A stretch of 17,673 nucleotides of DNA from positions 1 to 17,673 of the forward strand of contig JAWKSY010000032.1 of the NCBI GenBank assembly GCA_041402125.1, written 5' to 3'. The notes beneath the pieces were generated by a model that did no database searches, was not told the DNA's origin, and was given only the letters and a program-made list of their open reading frames with translations. Shown in pieces: positions 1 through 6,696 of this stretch (positions within the stretch are counted from its first letter, which is position 1; the number at the start of each line of letters is the position of its first letter). The translations under genes and the position numbers were made by a program. This DNA comes from JAWKSY01 sp041402125. Lineage in GTDB: Bacteria; Planctomycetota; GCA-002687715; DRQF01.

Positions 1-251
1 TCGATGACGGCGCGGATCAGCTCGACCCGCGGCGGCAGGACGCCCTCCTCGCGGCCGAGCGCGCGCCGCGCGAGCGCGCGCAGGGGCTCGAGCCAGGCGA
101 GGGGCTGCGCGGGATCCAGGAAGCGGGCGAGCTCGATCGCCGGCGTGACGATCTCGGCGTGGAAGGCCGTGAATCGGGGATCCGAGGGGTGATCGGCGAC
201 CAGCGCCTCACGGACGGCGTCCCAGTCCGGCCCGGCGTGGAGGGTGTTCAC
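1..251 (-). CDS. Hypothetical protein, partial (3' end beyond the left edge)
   Basis: This is an open frame on the minus strand that continues off the left edge; 83 residues are visible. A GTG start at 251 is proposed because it is the first start codon after the in-frame TGA of the upstream NuoE-like gene, which leaves an 18 bp gap. No clear ribosome binding site precedes it. Third codon positions are nearly all G or C, as in the neighbouring real genes. The visible part begins MNTLHAGPDWDAV and is rich in leucine, alanine and arginine, so it looks soluble and helical, with no signal peptide or membrane segment. I do not recognise the family. It is the last visible member of the GTPase/roadblock operon, so a linked role is possible but not shown. 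Confidence 0.6.
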   Translation of the reverse strand, partial: MNTLHAGPDWDAVREALVADHPSDPRFTAFHAEIVTPAIELARFLDPAQPLAWLEPLRALARRALGREEGVLPPRVELIRAVI

Positions 252-269
252 GAGGCGACGGGGAGCGGC

Positions 270-824
270 TCAACCGCGCTGAACGGGATCCTCACGCCAG
301 CTCCGCTCCTCGACCCGGACCTCTTCGGAAGACCCCGAGTAGATCCGATCGCCGCAGGAAAGTGAAGGGCCGCGATCACAGTTGTTCAGGCAGTGGAGTT
401 CGTCCCGGGGGCCGACGCAATCAGGATCGGCGGCGAGCGACTCGTGGAGGGATGCCGCGCCGTTCACGCGGCAGCTCACGCCGACGCAGACGCGGAGCCG
501 GGCGCGATCGCCGAGCGAGCCGACGAAGTCCGCCACGGCGGTGACCTGCTCGAGGGGACGGCCGAGGGTCTCGGCGAAGCGCCGACACGCGACCTCGTCC
601 AGCGCGTGGCCGGCCCGACGGGCGGCCAGGAGGCCCCGCAGGAGCGGAAACGGCGCCGGATCCCGGCTGAGCGCCGCCAGAAGCTGCGACATGGAATCGA
701 AGTCCGCGAGCACGGGCCCGGCTCCCCCACCTTCAGAGTGGACGAACCCTATCATCGCCGCCTCGCGGCGGTCAATCGCGTGCTTTCCCGCGGCCGACCC
801 GGGTCCTCCCTCGTCGGCGCTCAT
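270..824 (-). CDS. NuoE-like [2Fe-2S] thioredoxin-fold protein
   Basis: The 184-residue protein resembles the 24 kDa subunit of respiratory complex I and related hydrogenase or formate dehydrogenase subunits. An N-terminal helical part (about residues 58-100) resembles the NuoE helical domain. A thioredoxin-like part follows with C113-x4-C118 (CVGVSC) and C145-x3-C149 (CLNNC), the four-cysteine pattern that binds one [2Fe-2S] cluster in this family. Length is slightly above the 160-180 residues usual for NuoE. The start at 824 gives a 16 bp gap to the upstream roadblock gene; an internal ATG at 755 (MIGFVHSEG) is the alternative and would remove a poorly conserved-looking tail. No NuoF, NuoG or other complex I gene is adjacent. 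The neighbours are roadblock and GTPase genes, so a stand-alone redox or sensory role is inferred. Fold and ligands are confident; function is not. Confidence 0.85.
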   Translation of the reverse strand: MSADEGGPGSAAGKHAIDRREAAMIGFVHSEGGGAGPVLADFDSMSQLLAALSRDPAPFPLLRGLLAARRAGHALDEVACRRFAETLGRPLEQVTAVADFVGSLGDRARLRVCVGVSCRVNGAASLHESLAADPDCVGPRDELHCLNNCDRGPSLSCGDRIYSGSSEEVRVEERSWREDPVQRG

Positions 825-840
825 CGGACCCGCCCGGACC

Positions 841-1341
841 TCACTGGAAGAGGCGGTCGAGAGACTGCTTCCCGCTCGCCTCGAAGTCCCCGGCGAGCTC
901 GACGCCGCGCCCCTCGTGGGACTTGGCCTCCTCGAGGATCTCCGCGATCTTCTTCGCCGATTCCTGGGTGTAGAGCCGGATCATGCCGAGCTGCGTCGAA
1001 TCGTCGAAGATCACGGTGAGGATCGTCCGGTCCCCGATCAGCGTGAGCTGGATGTTGTCGCGCTGACCCTGGTGGAACATCACCGAGAACTCGTCCTCGC
1101 CGAGGAGATGCGCCATCTCGCGCGTCGCGGCGAAGCTGCCGGCCACGAGGGCCGAGAGGGAGTCGGTGTCGAAGCTCCGCGACGAACCCTCGCGGGTGAC
1201 CATGTGCCCCTCCTTGTCGATGAGGAGGGCGCACTTGGCTCCCGACAGGTTCAGCAGCTCGCGCAGGACGACGCCGATGCACTCGATGTCGTCCTCGTAG
1301 AAGACGAGCCGTTCGTGGCGGAGCTTTTCACTGGTGTCCAT
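841..1341 (-). CDS. Roadblock/LC7 domain protein (MglB-like)
   Basis: This 166-residue protein contains a roadblock/LC7 domain over roughly residues 14-130. It has the usual alternation of hydrophobic strands (GAKCALLIDKEGHMVT, QLTLIGDRTILTVIFDD) around a central helix (DSLSALVAGSFAAT). Bacterial roadblock proteins of the MglB type act as homodimeric GTPase-activating proteins or regulators of MglA-family Ras-like GTPases. The gene lies 23 bp downstream of just such a GTPase, so direct interaction is the natural reading. A GAGG sequence sits about 10 bases before the ATG. The C-terminal tail (residues 131-166) is charged and extends past the core domain. No signal peptide or membrane segment is present. 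The family call is confident; GAP activity is inferred from context. Confidence 0.88.
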   Translation of the reverse strand: MDTSEKLRHERLVFYEDDIECIGVVLRELLNLSGAKCALLIDKEGHMVTREGSSRSFDTDSLSALVAGSFAATREMAHLLGEDEFSVMFHQGQRDNIQLTLIGDRTILTVIFDDSTQLGMIRLYTQESAKKIAEILEEAKSHEGRGVELAGDFEASGKQSLDRLFQ

Positions 1342-1364
1342 GGATCGATTTCCTCACGGGGCCT

Positions 1365-2417
1365 TCAACGAAGAAGGAAATACCAGGCGGCCGCCGCCGC
1401 GGCCGCGACGACGACGAGACCGATGATGATCTTCGTCGCCGCGCCGGAGCCGCGGCGACGGGACGAAGAGGAGACCATGATCGACCGCGTCGCGTGGGGC
1501 GACGAGGACATCGCGGCCCGCTCGGGAGCGGCGGCGCGGACGGAGGGCTTCACCGCCGCCGCCGGCGCCGCGACCGGCACCGGTCCCTGCGGAGAGCGCG
1601 CGGTCGTCGCGTGGGCGTTCACGGGCGGCAGCGCCGAGGCCGGAGTCGCGCCGAGCGGCGTCATGCGCGAGGCGAGGTTGCTGTCACCCATCGGACCGGC
1701 CGGCGTCTGCGTCCCGCGCGTGCCGCCGAGGAGGCGCTCGCGATCGGTGACCGGTCGCGACGCCTCGATCGGGGTCCGGATCGACGCCGCGTCGCGCCGG
1801 GCCTTCTGATCCGGCTTCGCGCGGCTGTCGGTGGACATCGCCTTGACCTTCTCGAGGAGGAGACCCGCGACGGCCTTCAGGGTCTCGGTGACGCCCTCTC
1901 CGCGCGAGGCCACGCCCTCCATCGTCGGCGCGCCGTGTCGATTGAGGACCCGGCTCATCTCCTCGACGGGGAGCGCACCCTCGATGTCGCGCTTGTTGAA
2001 CTGGATGACGTGCGGCATCTCCGCGAGCGAGCGTCCCTGCTCGCGGAGGCACTCCTCGAGGTTGTCCAGCGACTCGACGTTCTCGTCCATCTTCGACGGC
2101 TGCGAATCGGCGACGAAGATCACCGCGTCCGCGCCGCGCAGGACGAGCTTGCGCGTCGAGTTGTAGTAGACCTGTCCGGGCACGGTGTAGAGCTGGAACT
2201 TCACCTTCATCCCGCTCACCTCGCCGAGGTCGAGGGGCATGAAGTCGAAGAACAGCGTTCGATCGGACTCGGTCGCGATCGACGTCAGCTCGCCGCGGTT
2301 CCCGGGGTCGGCCTTCTGGTGCACGACCTCGAGGTTCGTGGTCTTGCCGCCGAGACCGCAGCCGAAGTAGACGATCTTGCAGTTGATCTCGCGGAGGGCG
2401 AGGTTGAGCTGCACCAT
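1365..2417 (-). CDS. MglA-type Ras-like GTPase with C-terminal membrane anchor
   Basis: The 350-residue protein has an N-terminal GTPase domain (about residues 1-195) and a long extension. Motifs seen are: P-loop GCGLGGKT at 19-26; the MglA-typical segment FFDFMPLDLG at 56-65; the switch II region TVPGQVYYNSTRKL at 78-91, with the MglA-style PGQ in place of DxxG; VFVADSQ near 101; and G4 motif NKRD at 141-144. Canonical MglA is about 195 residues and cytosolic. Here residues 195-325 form a Pro/Ala/Ser/Arg-rich linker. The protein ends with a basic stretch (SSSRRRGSG) and a hydrophobic segment, IIIGLVVVAAAAAAAWYFLL, that would form a tail anchor. A GGAG sequence lies 8 bases before the ATG. 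Roadblock genes flank it on both sides, which suggests a GTPase-regulator module fixed to the cytoplasmic membrane. MglA sets polarity in Myxococcus; the role here is unknown. Confidence 0.92.
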   Translation of the reverse strand: MVQLNLALREINCKIVYFGCGLGGKTTNLEVVHQKADPGNRGELTSIATESDRTLFFDFMPLDLGEVSGMKVKFQLYTVPGQVYYNSTRKLVLRGADAVIFVADSQPSKMDENVESLDNLEECLREQGRSLAEMPHVIQFNKRDIEGALPVEEMSRVLNRHGAPTMEGVASRGEGVTETLKAVAGLLLEKVKAMSTDSRAKPDQKARRDAASIRTPIEASRPVTDRERLLGGTRGTQTPAGPMGDSNLASRMTPLGATPASALPPVNAHATTARSPQGPVPVAAPAAAVKPSVRAAAPERAAMSSSPHATRSIMVSSSSRRRGSGAATKIIIGLVVVAAAAAAAWYFLLR

Positions 2418-2436
2418 TGGCGAATCTCCCGTGCGG

Positions 2437-2498
2437 CCCCCGATCCACGGGGGCGACTCGATTCGGCGCGCGACCGATCCTCCGCCCGATGCGGGCGG
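2437..2498 (-). other. Two short hairpins between the roadblock gene and the GTPase gene
   Basis: The 85 bp gap holds two perfect inverted repeats: CCGCCCG/CGGGCGG around a 3-base loop (2482-2498), just after the roadblock stop, and CCCCCG/CGGGGG around a 5-base loop (2437-2453), just ahead of the GTPase ribosome binding site. Neither is followed by a T tract on the minus strand. They are therefore more likely RNA stability or translation-tuning elements than terminators. They may simply reflect high GC content. Confidence 0.35.
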
Positions 2499-2502
2499 CC
2501 GG

Positions 2503-2856
2503 TCAGACCTTCATCGTCGCGAGCTCGCGAAGTCGCTTCGCGGCGCTCTTGATCTCCAGGATCGTGATGTCGAGATCGATGTACTGGTTCGTCACCGCGA
2601 CCAGCAGGAAGATCTCGAGGTTCACGATCACGATGCGTCCCCGCGTCGCGGAGAGGACCATCTCCGCCAGCGGGGGGAACCTCCCGGCTTCGAGCAGGCG
2701 CCGGGTCTGGGTGACGACGTTGCCCAGGTGAGCGGCGGTCGTCTCCTCGTTGAGGTGCTCGTCCATGCGACTCGCGACGACGATGCCGTCGGGCGTCACG
2801 ATGAGGCTGCCCTTGATGCCCGGCATCTCGTTGAGCTTGGCGAGGACCTCACGCAC
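2503..2856 (-). CDS. Roadblock/LC7 domain protein
   Basis: The protein has 117 residues and is almost entirely one roadblock/LC7 domain: an opening helix (REVLAKLNEMPGI), a strand pair (GSLIVTPDGIVVASRM), a long helix (about residues 35-60), then strands GRIVIVNLEIFLLVAVT and a closing helix. The GTG start at 2856 is chosen because GGAGGAG lies 7 bases upstream and the start overlaps the end of the TPR gene by 8 bp, typical of translational coupling. A longer frame reaches an ATG at 2940, but that upstream part reads as a shadow of the TPR gene. It is a compact MglB-like partner for the GTPase encoded 85 bp downstream. It may form homodimers, or heterodimers with the other roadblock modules of the operon. 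Confidence 0.88.
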   Translation of the reverse strand: MREVLAKLNEMPGIKGSLIVTPDGIVVASRMDEHLNEETTAAHLGNVVTQTRRLLEAGRFPPLAEMVLSATRGRIVIVNLEIFLLVAVTNQYIDLDITILEIKSAAKRLRELATMKV

Positions 2857-3967
2857 GGCTCGGCTCCTCCACGCGTCGCAGACAGGCGGCCAGGAAGCTG
2901 GCGCACTCGGCGAAGACGGTCTCCTCGTCGTGCGCCCCATCGAGCTCGACGAGGACGATCGTGCGACCGACGCCGTGCACCTGCAGGCTCTTGTCGCCGC
3001 AGTCGAGGACGCAGGAGCGGAAGGCCCCGATGCCCATCCGGCGACTGCTCGCCCCGGCGGCGCCGCGGAAGCCGCGCGCCATGCGGCAGAGATCGTTCTC
3101 GTCGGGATCGGCGTGGACGCGACCCTCGAGCCCCTCGGCGGTGATCGCCGTCCGGTCGTCGACGAAGGCCGTGCGCCGCACGCCGTTGAGCTGGGCGAGC
3201 CGGACCAGGCCGTTCATGATCTGGCGACGCTCCTCGACGCTCAGCTCCGCCACGTCGCCGGAGCCGCCGCGGTCGGCCTCCTCCTCGATCGCGTTGAGCA
3301 GGACGTTCTCGTCGCCCTGCTCGAGCTCGCGGGCGGAGAGGGCGACGTAGAGCGCGTTGACCTCCTCGTCGTCGGGCCTCGCGTCGAGGGCCCGGTAGAC
3401 GTGGAAGAGCCCCTTCGAGGTCGCCCCGATGAACTCGTAGACGCGCGCCAGCGCGAAGTGGGCCTCGAAGCGTTCGGGGTCGGCGTCGAGGACCCGCTTG
3501 AGGATGGCGACCGCCCGGCGGGCGTCCGCGGCGACCCGGTCTCGCCGGAAGCGCTCGAGCAGGATCTGGGCCTGGACGAGCCGCGCCTCGAGATCCTCGG
3601 AGTCGCGCTCCTGCCAGCGCTCGGCGGCGAGGAGGGCCTCGTCGAAGTCCTCGCAGTCCAGATGGAGGTCGATCAGCTCGAGGAAGTCCTCGCGCCGTCC
3701 GTCGCGCTCGGTGGCCCGGCGAAGCCGGGTCATCTCGTTCCCGTTGAGCTCGCGCCAGACGAAGCGCTGGAGCTCCCGCAGCCGCTGGCTGTAGGGGAAT
3801 CGCGCGAGACCCTCGGAGACGACCTCCATGGCCTCGCGGAAGCGCCCCTTCGAGACGAAGTGGCGGGCGAGGTCCACCGCGCTGTCGGGGCGCACGTCGT
3901 TCTTGCCGCGTTCGCGGAGCCGGCTCGCGGCCGCCCCCTCTCGCAAGTTGCGCAGAATTCCGAACAT
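2849..3967 (-). CDS. TPR protein with a roadblock-like C-terminal domain
   Basis: This 372-residue cytoplasmic protein opens the GTPase operon. Residues 28-225 are helical repeats of the TPR type; good examples are ALARHFVSK-like helix starts near 33, RREDFLELIDLHLDCEDFDEA (91-111) and ERFEAHFALARVYEFIGATS (165-184). After an acidic, glycine-rich spacer (218-245), residues 250-365 show the roadblock pattern: a helix (MNGLVRLAQLNGV), a strand pair (RTAFVDDRTAITAEG), a helix (DENDLCRMARGF), strands (SCVLDCGDKSLQVHG, RTIVLVELD) and a closing helix. The TPR part could recruit partners, and the roadblock part could join the other roadblock proteins or the GTPase. The roadblock assignment rests on pattern only and is less sure than the TPR call. 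Its stop overlaps the start of the next gene by 8 bp. There is no signal peptide. Confidence 0.85.
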   Translation of the reverse strand: MFGILRNLREGAAASRLRERGKNDVRPDSAVDLARHFVSKGRFREAMEVVSEGLARFPYSQRLRELQRFVWRELNGNEMTRLRRATERDGRREDFLELIDLHLDCEDFDEALLAAERWQERDSEDLEARLVQAQILLERFRRDRVAADARRAVAILKRVLDADPERFEAHFALARVYEFIGATSKGLFHVYRALDARPDDEEVNALYVALSARELEQGDENVLLNAIEEEADRGGSGDVAELSVEERRQIMNGLVRLAQLNGVRRTAFVDDRTAITAEGLEGRVHADPDENDLCRMARGFRGAAGASSRRMGIGAFRSCVLDCGDKSLQVHGVGRTIVLVELDGAHDEETVFAECASFLAACLRRVEEPSRA

Positions 3968-4194
3968 GTGGCCCCCGCTGCGATCGTCGCCCGACTCGGC
4001 GCGCCCACGATCGCCCCGTCGGAACGAGGCGGTCTCGGCTCGGGGTATATCGGGCGGGCCGCGGGCCGCGCTGTACGCCGCCCGGCCTGAATGAAGATTC
4101 GCCGCCGCCGGCGGACGTCGGGGGGAGCTCGGGCCGCCGACGGGTCACGGCGGGAGGGCCGAGGCGCGGTGCGACCCGGAAGTCCCGTCGGGGC

Positions 4195-4234
4195 AAAAAG
4201 ATGACGGCGCCGTGAGAAGGAGCACGGCGCCGTC
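4195..4234 (-). terminator. Strong intrinsic terminator (minus strand)
   Basis: A perfect 12 bp inverted repeat, GACGGCGCCGTG / CACGGCGCCGTC, encloses an 8-base loop (stem 4203-4214 with 4223-4234). On the minus strand it is followed by ATCTTTTT, with the T run at 4195-4199. That is the standard form of a rho-independent terminator, and the plus-strand side lacks a T run. No clear gene ends into it, so the transcript it stops is unidentified. Confidence 0.8.
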
Positions 4235-4705
4235 TGTCTGCCTAATCAAACTGAGAAAGTGGAAGTTGTGGCTTAGGTAGACAATCCGTTCTGAATACGT
4301 TTCCCACCTCGACCGACATGGCCGCGAAGGGTCGCTTCGCGAACACGGAGGGTCGAGGACTCGAGTCACTCGAGGGCGCGTCGTCTTGTTCCTGAGGACC
4401 GGCGCGGACGCCGTTCCAGGTCGAGCGCGACCCCGAGGGGGCCGTCTCTCGGCCGCCGGCGTCCTCCGCGCGATGCGCTCGGACTCGGGTTCGAAGACCC
4501 GCGGGAGTGGGGGCGACCATTCGACCTGCGATCCCCTCCCGAGCGGACCGGCGCCGGAGCGTCGGGTGGGCGGAAGGGAAATGCCAATCGGGCCCGAATC
4601 TACCACACGTGTCCGAAGGCGTCGTCGCGAAAACAAATTCTCACAACTCCGCTTTCGCTCGCCGCGGCCCCGCGCCCCGGCCGATGGCGGGGGACGGACC
4701 GCCGG

Positions 4706-4734
4706 TCGAATTGGCCGACGAGCCTCGCTATCCT
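4706..4734 (+). promoter_or_regulatory. Possible promoter of the SurA-like gene
   Basis: TCGAAT and TATCCT are separated by 17 bp, a weak match to sigma-70 -35 and -10 boxes. The start site would lie near 4741, giving an untranslated leader of about 75 bases ahead of the ATG at 4815. In such GC-rich DNA an AT-containing -10 box stands out, but the -35 match is only three of six. Confidence 0.25.
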
Positions 4735-4814
4735 GTGCCACCCCTCGGGCGACACGATGCTCCCCTCCCCGGTCGGAGGGCGGAGCGCCCGTTTCAGTCC
4801 TCGGAGATTCGACG

Positions 4815-6686
4815 ATGGAACGCAGGGAACCGTCCCGGCGGCCGGTCTTCCGGCCGGCCCTGATCCTCTTCGCCGCCCTGGCCCTGGGCCTGCCCGCCCT
4901 GGCGCAGCGCGAACGCGGCGGGGAGGAAGGGCCGCCCTCCAAGCGCATCGAGGCCCCGGCCGACCGCAACGAGGTCAAGGCGACCTGGAAGATCGGCGAC
5001 CAGGACCGTCAGATCACGAGCGGCGAGTTCTACGACCTCCACGTCCTCATGACGAAGCTCGACGCCTCGGTGCGCCGGGCCATCCCCGAGCGCGCGGTGA
5101 TGACGCATGCCCTCCTCCTGTCGGAGGCCGAGGCGCTGGGTCTCGTCGTGACGCCCGGCGAGGTCAGCGACTTCCTGCAGAGCGACGACCCCGACATCTT
5201 CGAGGGCGTGATCGCGCGCTGGAAGGGCCAGGACGTCAGCGTCGAGGAGGGCCGTGAATTCACCCGACAGACGCTCCTCATCGACAAGATGAAGGACCTC
5301 TTCCTGAACACCGGCCGCGTCACGACGCGGCAGGCCTTCGATCGCTTCAAGCAGGATCGCCTGAAGTACAAGCTCGAGTACGTGCGCTTCTCGGCCGACG
5401 ACTGCATGGCCGAGGTCGAGGCCTTCCCGCTCGACGATCTCGCGCTCCAGAAGTTCTGGAGCGACAACATCATGGTCCAGAACCAATTCCGCGAGCGGGC
5501 GACCGTCACCGCGGACATCGTCTTCCTCGACCGCGACCGCCTCACTCTCGAGGAGGCCTCGGCATTCTCCGGCGGCCGCGCGGTGAGCCGCGAGGACGCG
5601 CTCGCCTACTTCCAGGCGAACCGCGAGGAGCTCATGCGCACCTTCCCGGCGGAGAAGCGCTACCTCATCGAGGTGAGCGACGACACGCCGCTGGACAAGA
5701 TCGTCAGCCCCTTCAGCGTCCTCGAGGAGTCGATCAAGAAGCGCCTCCTCGTCGAGAAGGTGCTCGAGGCGGCCTACGAGGAGGCCAAGAAGGCCGGGCC
5801 CGAGGGCGACCTCGCCGCGATCGCCGAGCGCTACAGCCTCGGATTCACCTCGGTGAAGGATCTCGACCAGGCCCGCTCGACGATCACGCTGCGCCCCTTC
5901 GGCTTCAACGCCTGGACGACGATCAACGGCACCGCGGCCGGCGAGGTCTCGCCGCGGATCCTCTCCGAGCAGAACCGCAACTGGTTCTATCTCGTCCGCG
6001 CGAAGACGGCGACGCGCCTGCCGCGCTTCGACGACATCAAGGAGGAGGTCCGCAAGGCCTTCTACGCGCGCGCCGCCTACGACAAGGCGCGCGACCGAGC
6101 GCGCCTCGCCAAGACCGCCCTCGACAAGCTCGTCGAGGACGAGATCGCGGTCGAGAAGGGCCGGCTCGAGGCGGAAGCCGAGGCCGAGGCCGAGCGACGC
6201 GTCCTCGAGAACGGGATCACGAACCAGGCCGAGATCCAGCGCGAGCGCATGAAGGCCAACAACGTCGCCCGGCAGGCCATCGAGGCCCTCCGCCGCGACG
6301 CGACGCCGAAGCACTTCGACCGCTGGATCGAGCAGCAGGGTCTCGAGCTCCGCGAGACGCCCTTCTTCGAGTTCCAGACGCTTCGCGTGAACCGCAACGA
6401 GCTCGAGGATCTCGAGGCCCAGCGTCTCTCCTTCTTCGAGACGAACTTCTACATCCGGAACCTCGAGCCGGGACAGGTCACCGCCATCCTGCTCGACGAC
6501 CCGGTCACGAGCTCGCTCTACGTGGCGCGGCTCGCGGCGAAGCAGGATCCGCCCCTCGACTCGATGAGCGCCGTCGACCTCGCGCAGGCGATGAGCCAGG
6601 AAGCCGCCATCCTCCAGAACCGGTTCCTGCAGCGCTGGCAGTTCCACGCCATCCAGCGCCGCACCGGCCTCGTGGTGAACAAGTAG
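4815..6686 (+). CDS. Secreted SurA/PpiD-like peptidyl-prolyl isomerase or chaperone
   Basis: This is a 623-residue exported protein. The ATG at 4815 is preceded by CGGAGA and opens a clear Sec signal peptide: basic MERREPSRR, hydrophobic core, cleavage after ALA30. Residues 50-150 resemble the SurA N-terminal domain, with an export-chaperone style helical pattern (ITSGEFYDLHVLMTKLD, LLLSEAEALGLVVTPGEV). Around the middle, the stretch from DLAAIAERYSLGF through GEVSPRILSEQNRNWFYLVRA to FDDIKEEVRKAF matches the end of parvulin domains in PpiD/SurA proteins. Catalytic parvulin residues are not obvious, so chaperone function without isomerase activity is possible. A Glu/Ala-rich coiled coil lies near residues 440-485. 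An upstream open frame extends to 4386 but has an unnatural composition. The next gene, a cyclophilin, is coupled, and both probably assist folding of exported proteins. Confidence 0.8.
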   Translation: MERREPSRRPVFRPALILFAALALGLPALAQRERGGEEGPPSKRIEAPADRNEVKATWKIGDQDRQITSGEFYDLHVLMTKLDASVRRAIPERAVMTHALLLSEAEALGLVVTPGEVSDFLQSDDPDIFEGVIARWKGQDVSVEEGREFTRQTLLIDKMKDLFLNTGRVTTRQAFDRFKQDRLKYKLEYVRFSADDCMAEVEAFPLDDLALQKFWSDNIMVQNQFRERATVTADIVFLDRDRLTLEEASAFSGGRAVSREDALAYFQANREELMRTFPAEKRYLIEVSDDTPLDKIVSPFSVLEESIKKRLLVEKVLEAAYEEAKKAGPEGDLAAIAERYSLGFTSVKDLDQARSTITLRPFGFNAWTTINGTAAGEVSPRILSEQNRNWFYLVRAKTATRLPRFDDIKEEVRKAFYARAAYDKARDRARLAKTALDKLVEDEIAVEKGRLEAEAEAEAERRVLENGITNQAEIQRERMKANNVARQAIEALRRDATPKHFDRWIEQQGLELRETPFFEFQTLRVNRNELEDLEAQRLSFFETNFYIRNLEPGQVTAILLDDPVTSSLYVARLAAKQDPPLDSMSAVDLAQAMSQEAAILQNRFLQRWQFHAIQRRTGLVVNK

Positions 6687-6696
6687 GAGTCCCGCG

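Larger units (their letters stand above)
3968..4814. other. Long intergenic region without a convincing gene
   Basis: About 850 bp separate the divergent TPR/GTPase operon and the SurA-like gene. Open frames across it have unnatural Arg/Pro/Ser-rich translations and I do not call them. Visible contents are: a minus-strand intrinsic terminator (4195-4234); an AT-richer patch (about 4236-4310) with a 10 bp stem; a hairpin CGCGAAG/CTTCGCG (4323-4341); a TATA-like box for the minus strand at 4046-4051 (GATATA), possibly serving the TPR/GTPase operon; and weak promoter-like sequences on the minus strand near 4600 and on the plus strand near 4706-4734. A small RNA or structured leader on the minus strand is possible. 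Confidence 0.6.

Noticed and set aside
382..1809. Plus-strand open frame of 475 codons
   Set aside because: It is opposite to the NuoE-like, roadblock and GTPase genes, all of which carry clear family motifs.
4236..4282. Integron attC-like inverted repeat (GCCTAA ... TTAGGT)
   Set aside because: The loop is only 27 bases, the boxes lack the AAC/GTT core, and no integrase or cassette genes are present.
4483..4519. tRNA/tmRNA-like 3' end: GGGTTCGAAGACCC followed by GACCA on the plus strand
   Set aside because: The loop does not fit a 7-base T-loop, the spacing to the CCA is wrong, and no pairing 5' acceptor strand or tmRNA start was found upstream.
4242..4520. Minus-strand open frame of 92 codons ending just before the terminator at 4195-4234
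   Set aside because: The position is suggestive, but the translation is low complexity, third-position G/C bias collapses in the last 20 codons, and no motif is visible. A non-coding RNA is at least as likely.
4195..4605. RNase P RNA in the candidate small-RNA region
   Set aside because: The conserved GAGGAAAGTCC and ACAGAA elements are absent on both strands.
4145..4978. Minus-strand open frame of 277 codons crossing the intergenic region into the SurA-like gene
   Set aside because: It overlaps the signal peptide coding region of the SurA-like gene, has an Arg/Pro/Ser-rich translation, and includes the terminator hairpin as coding sequence.
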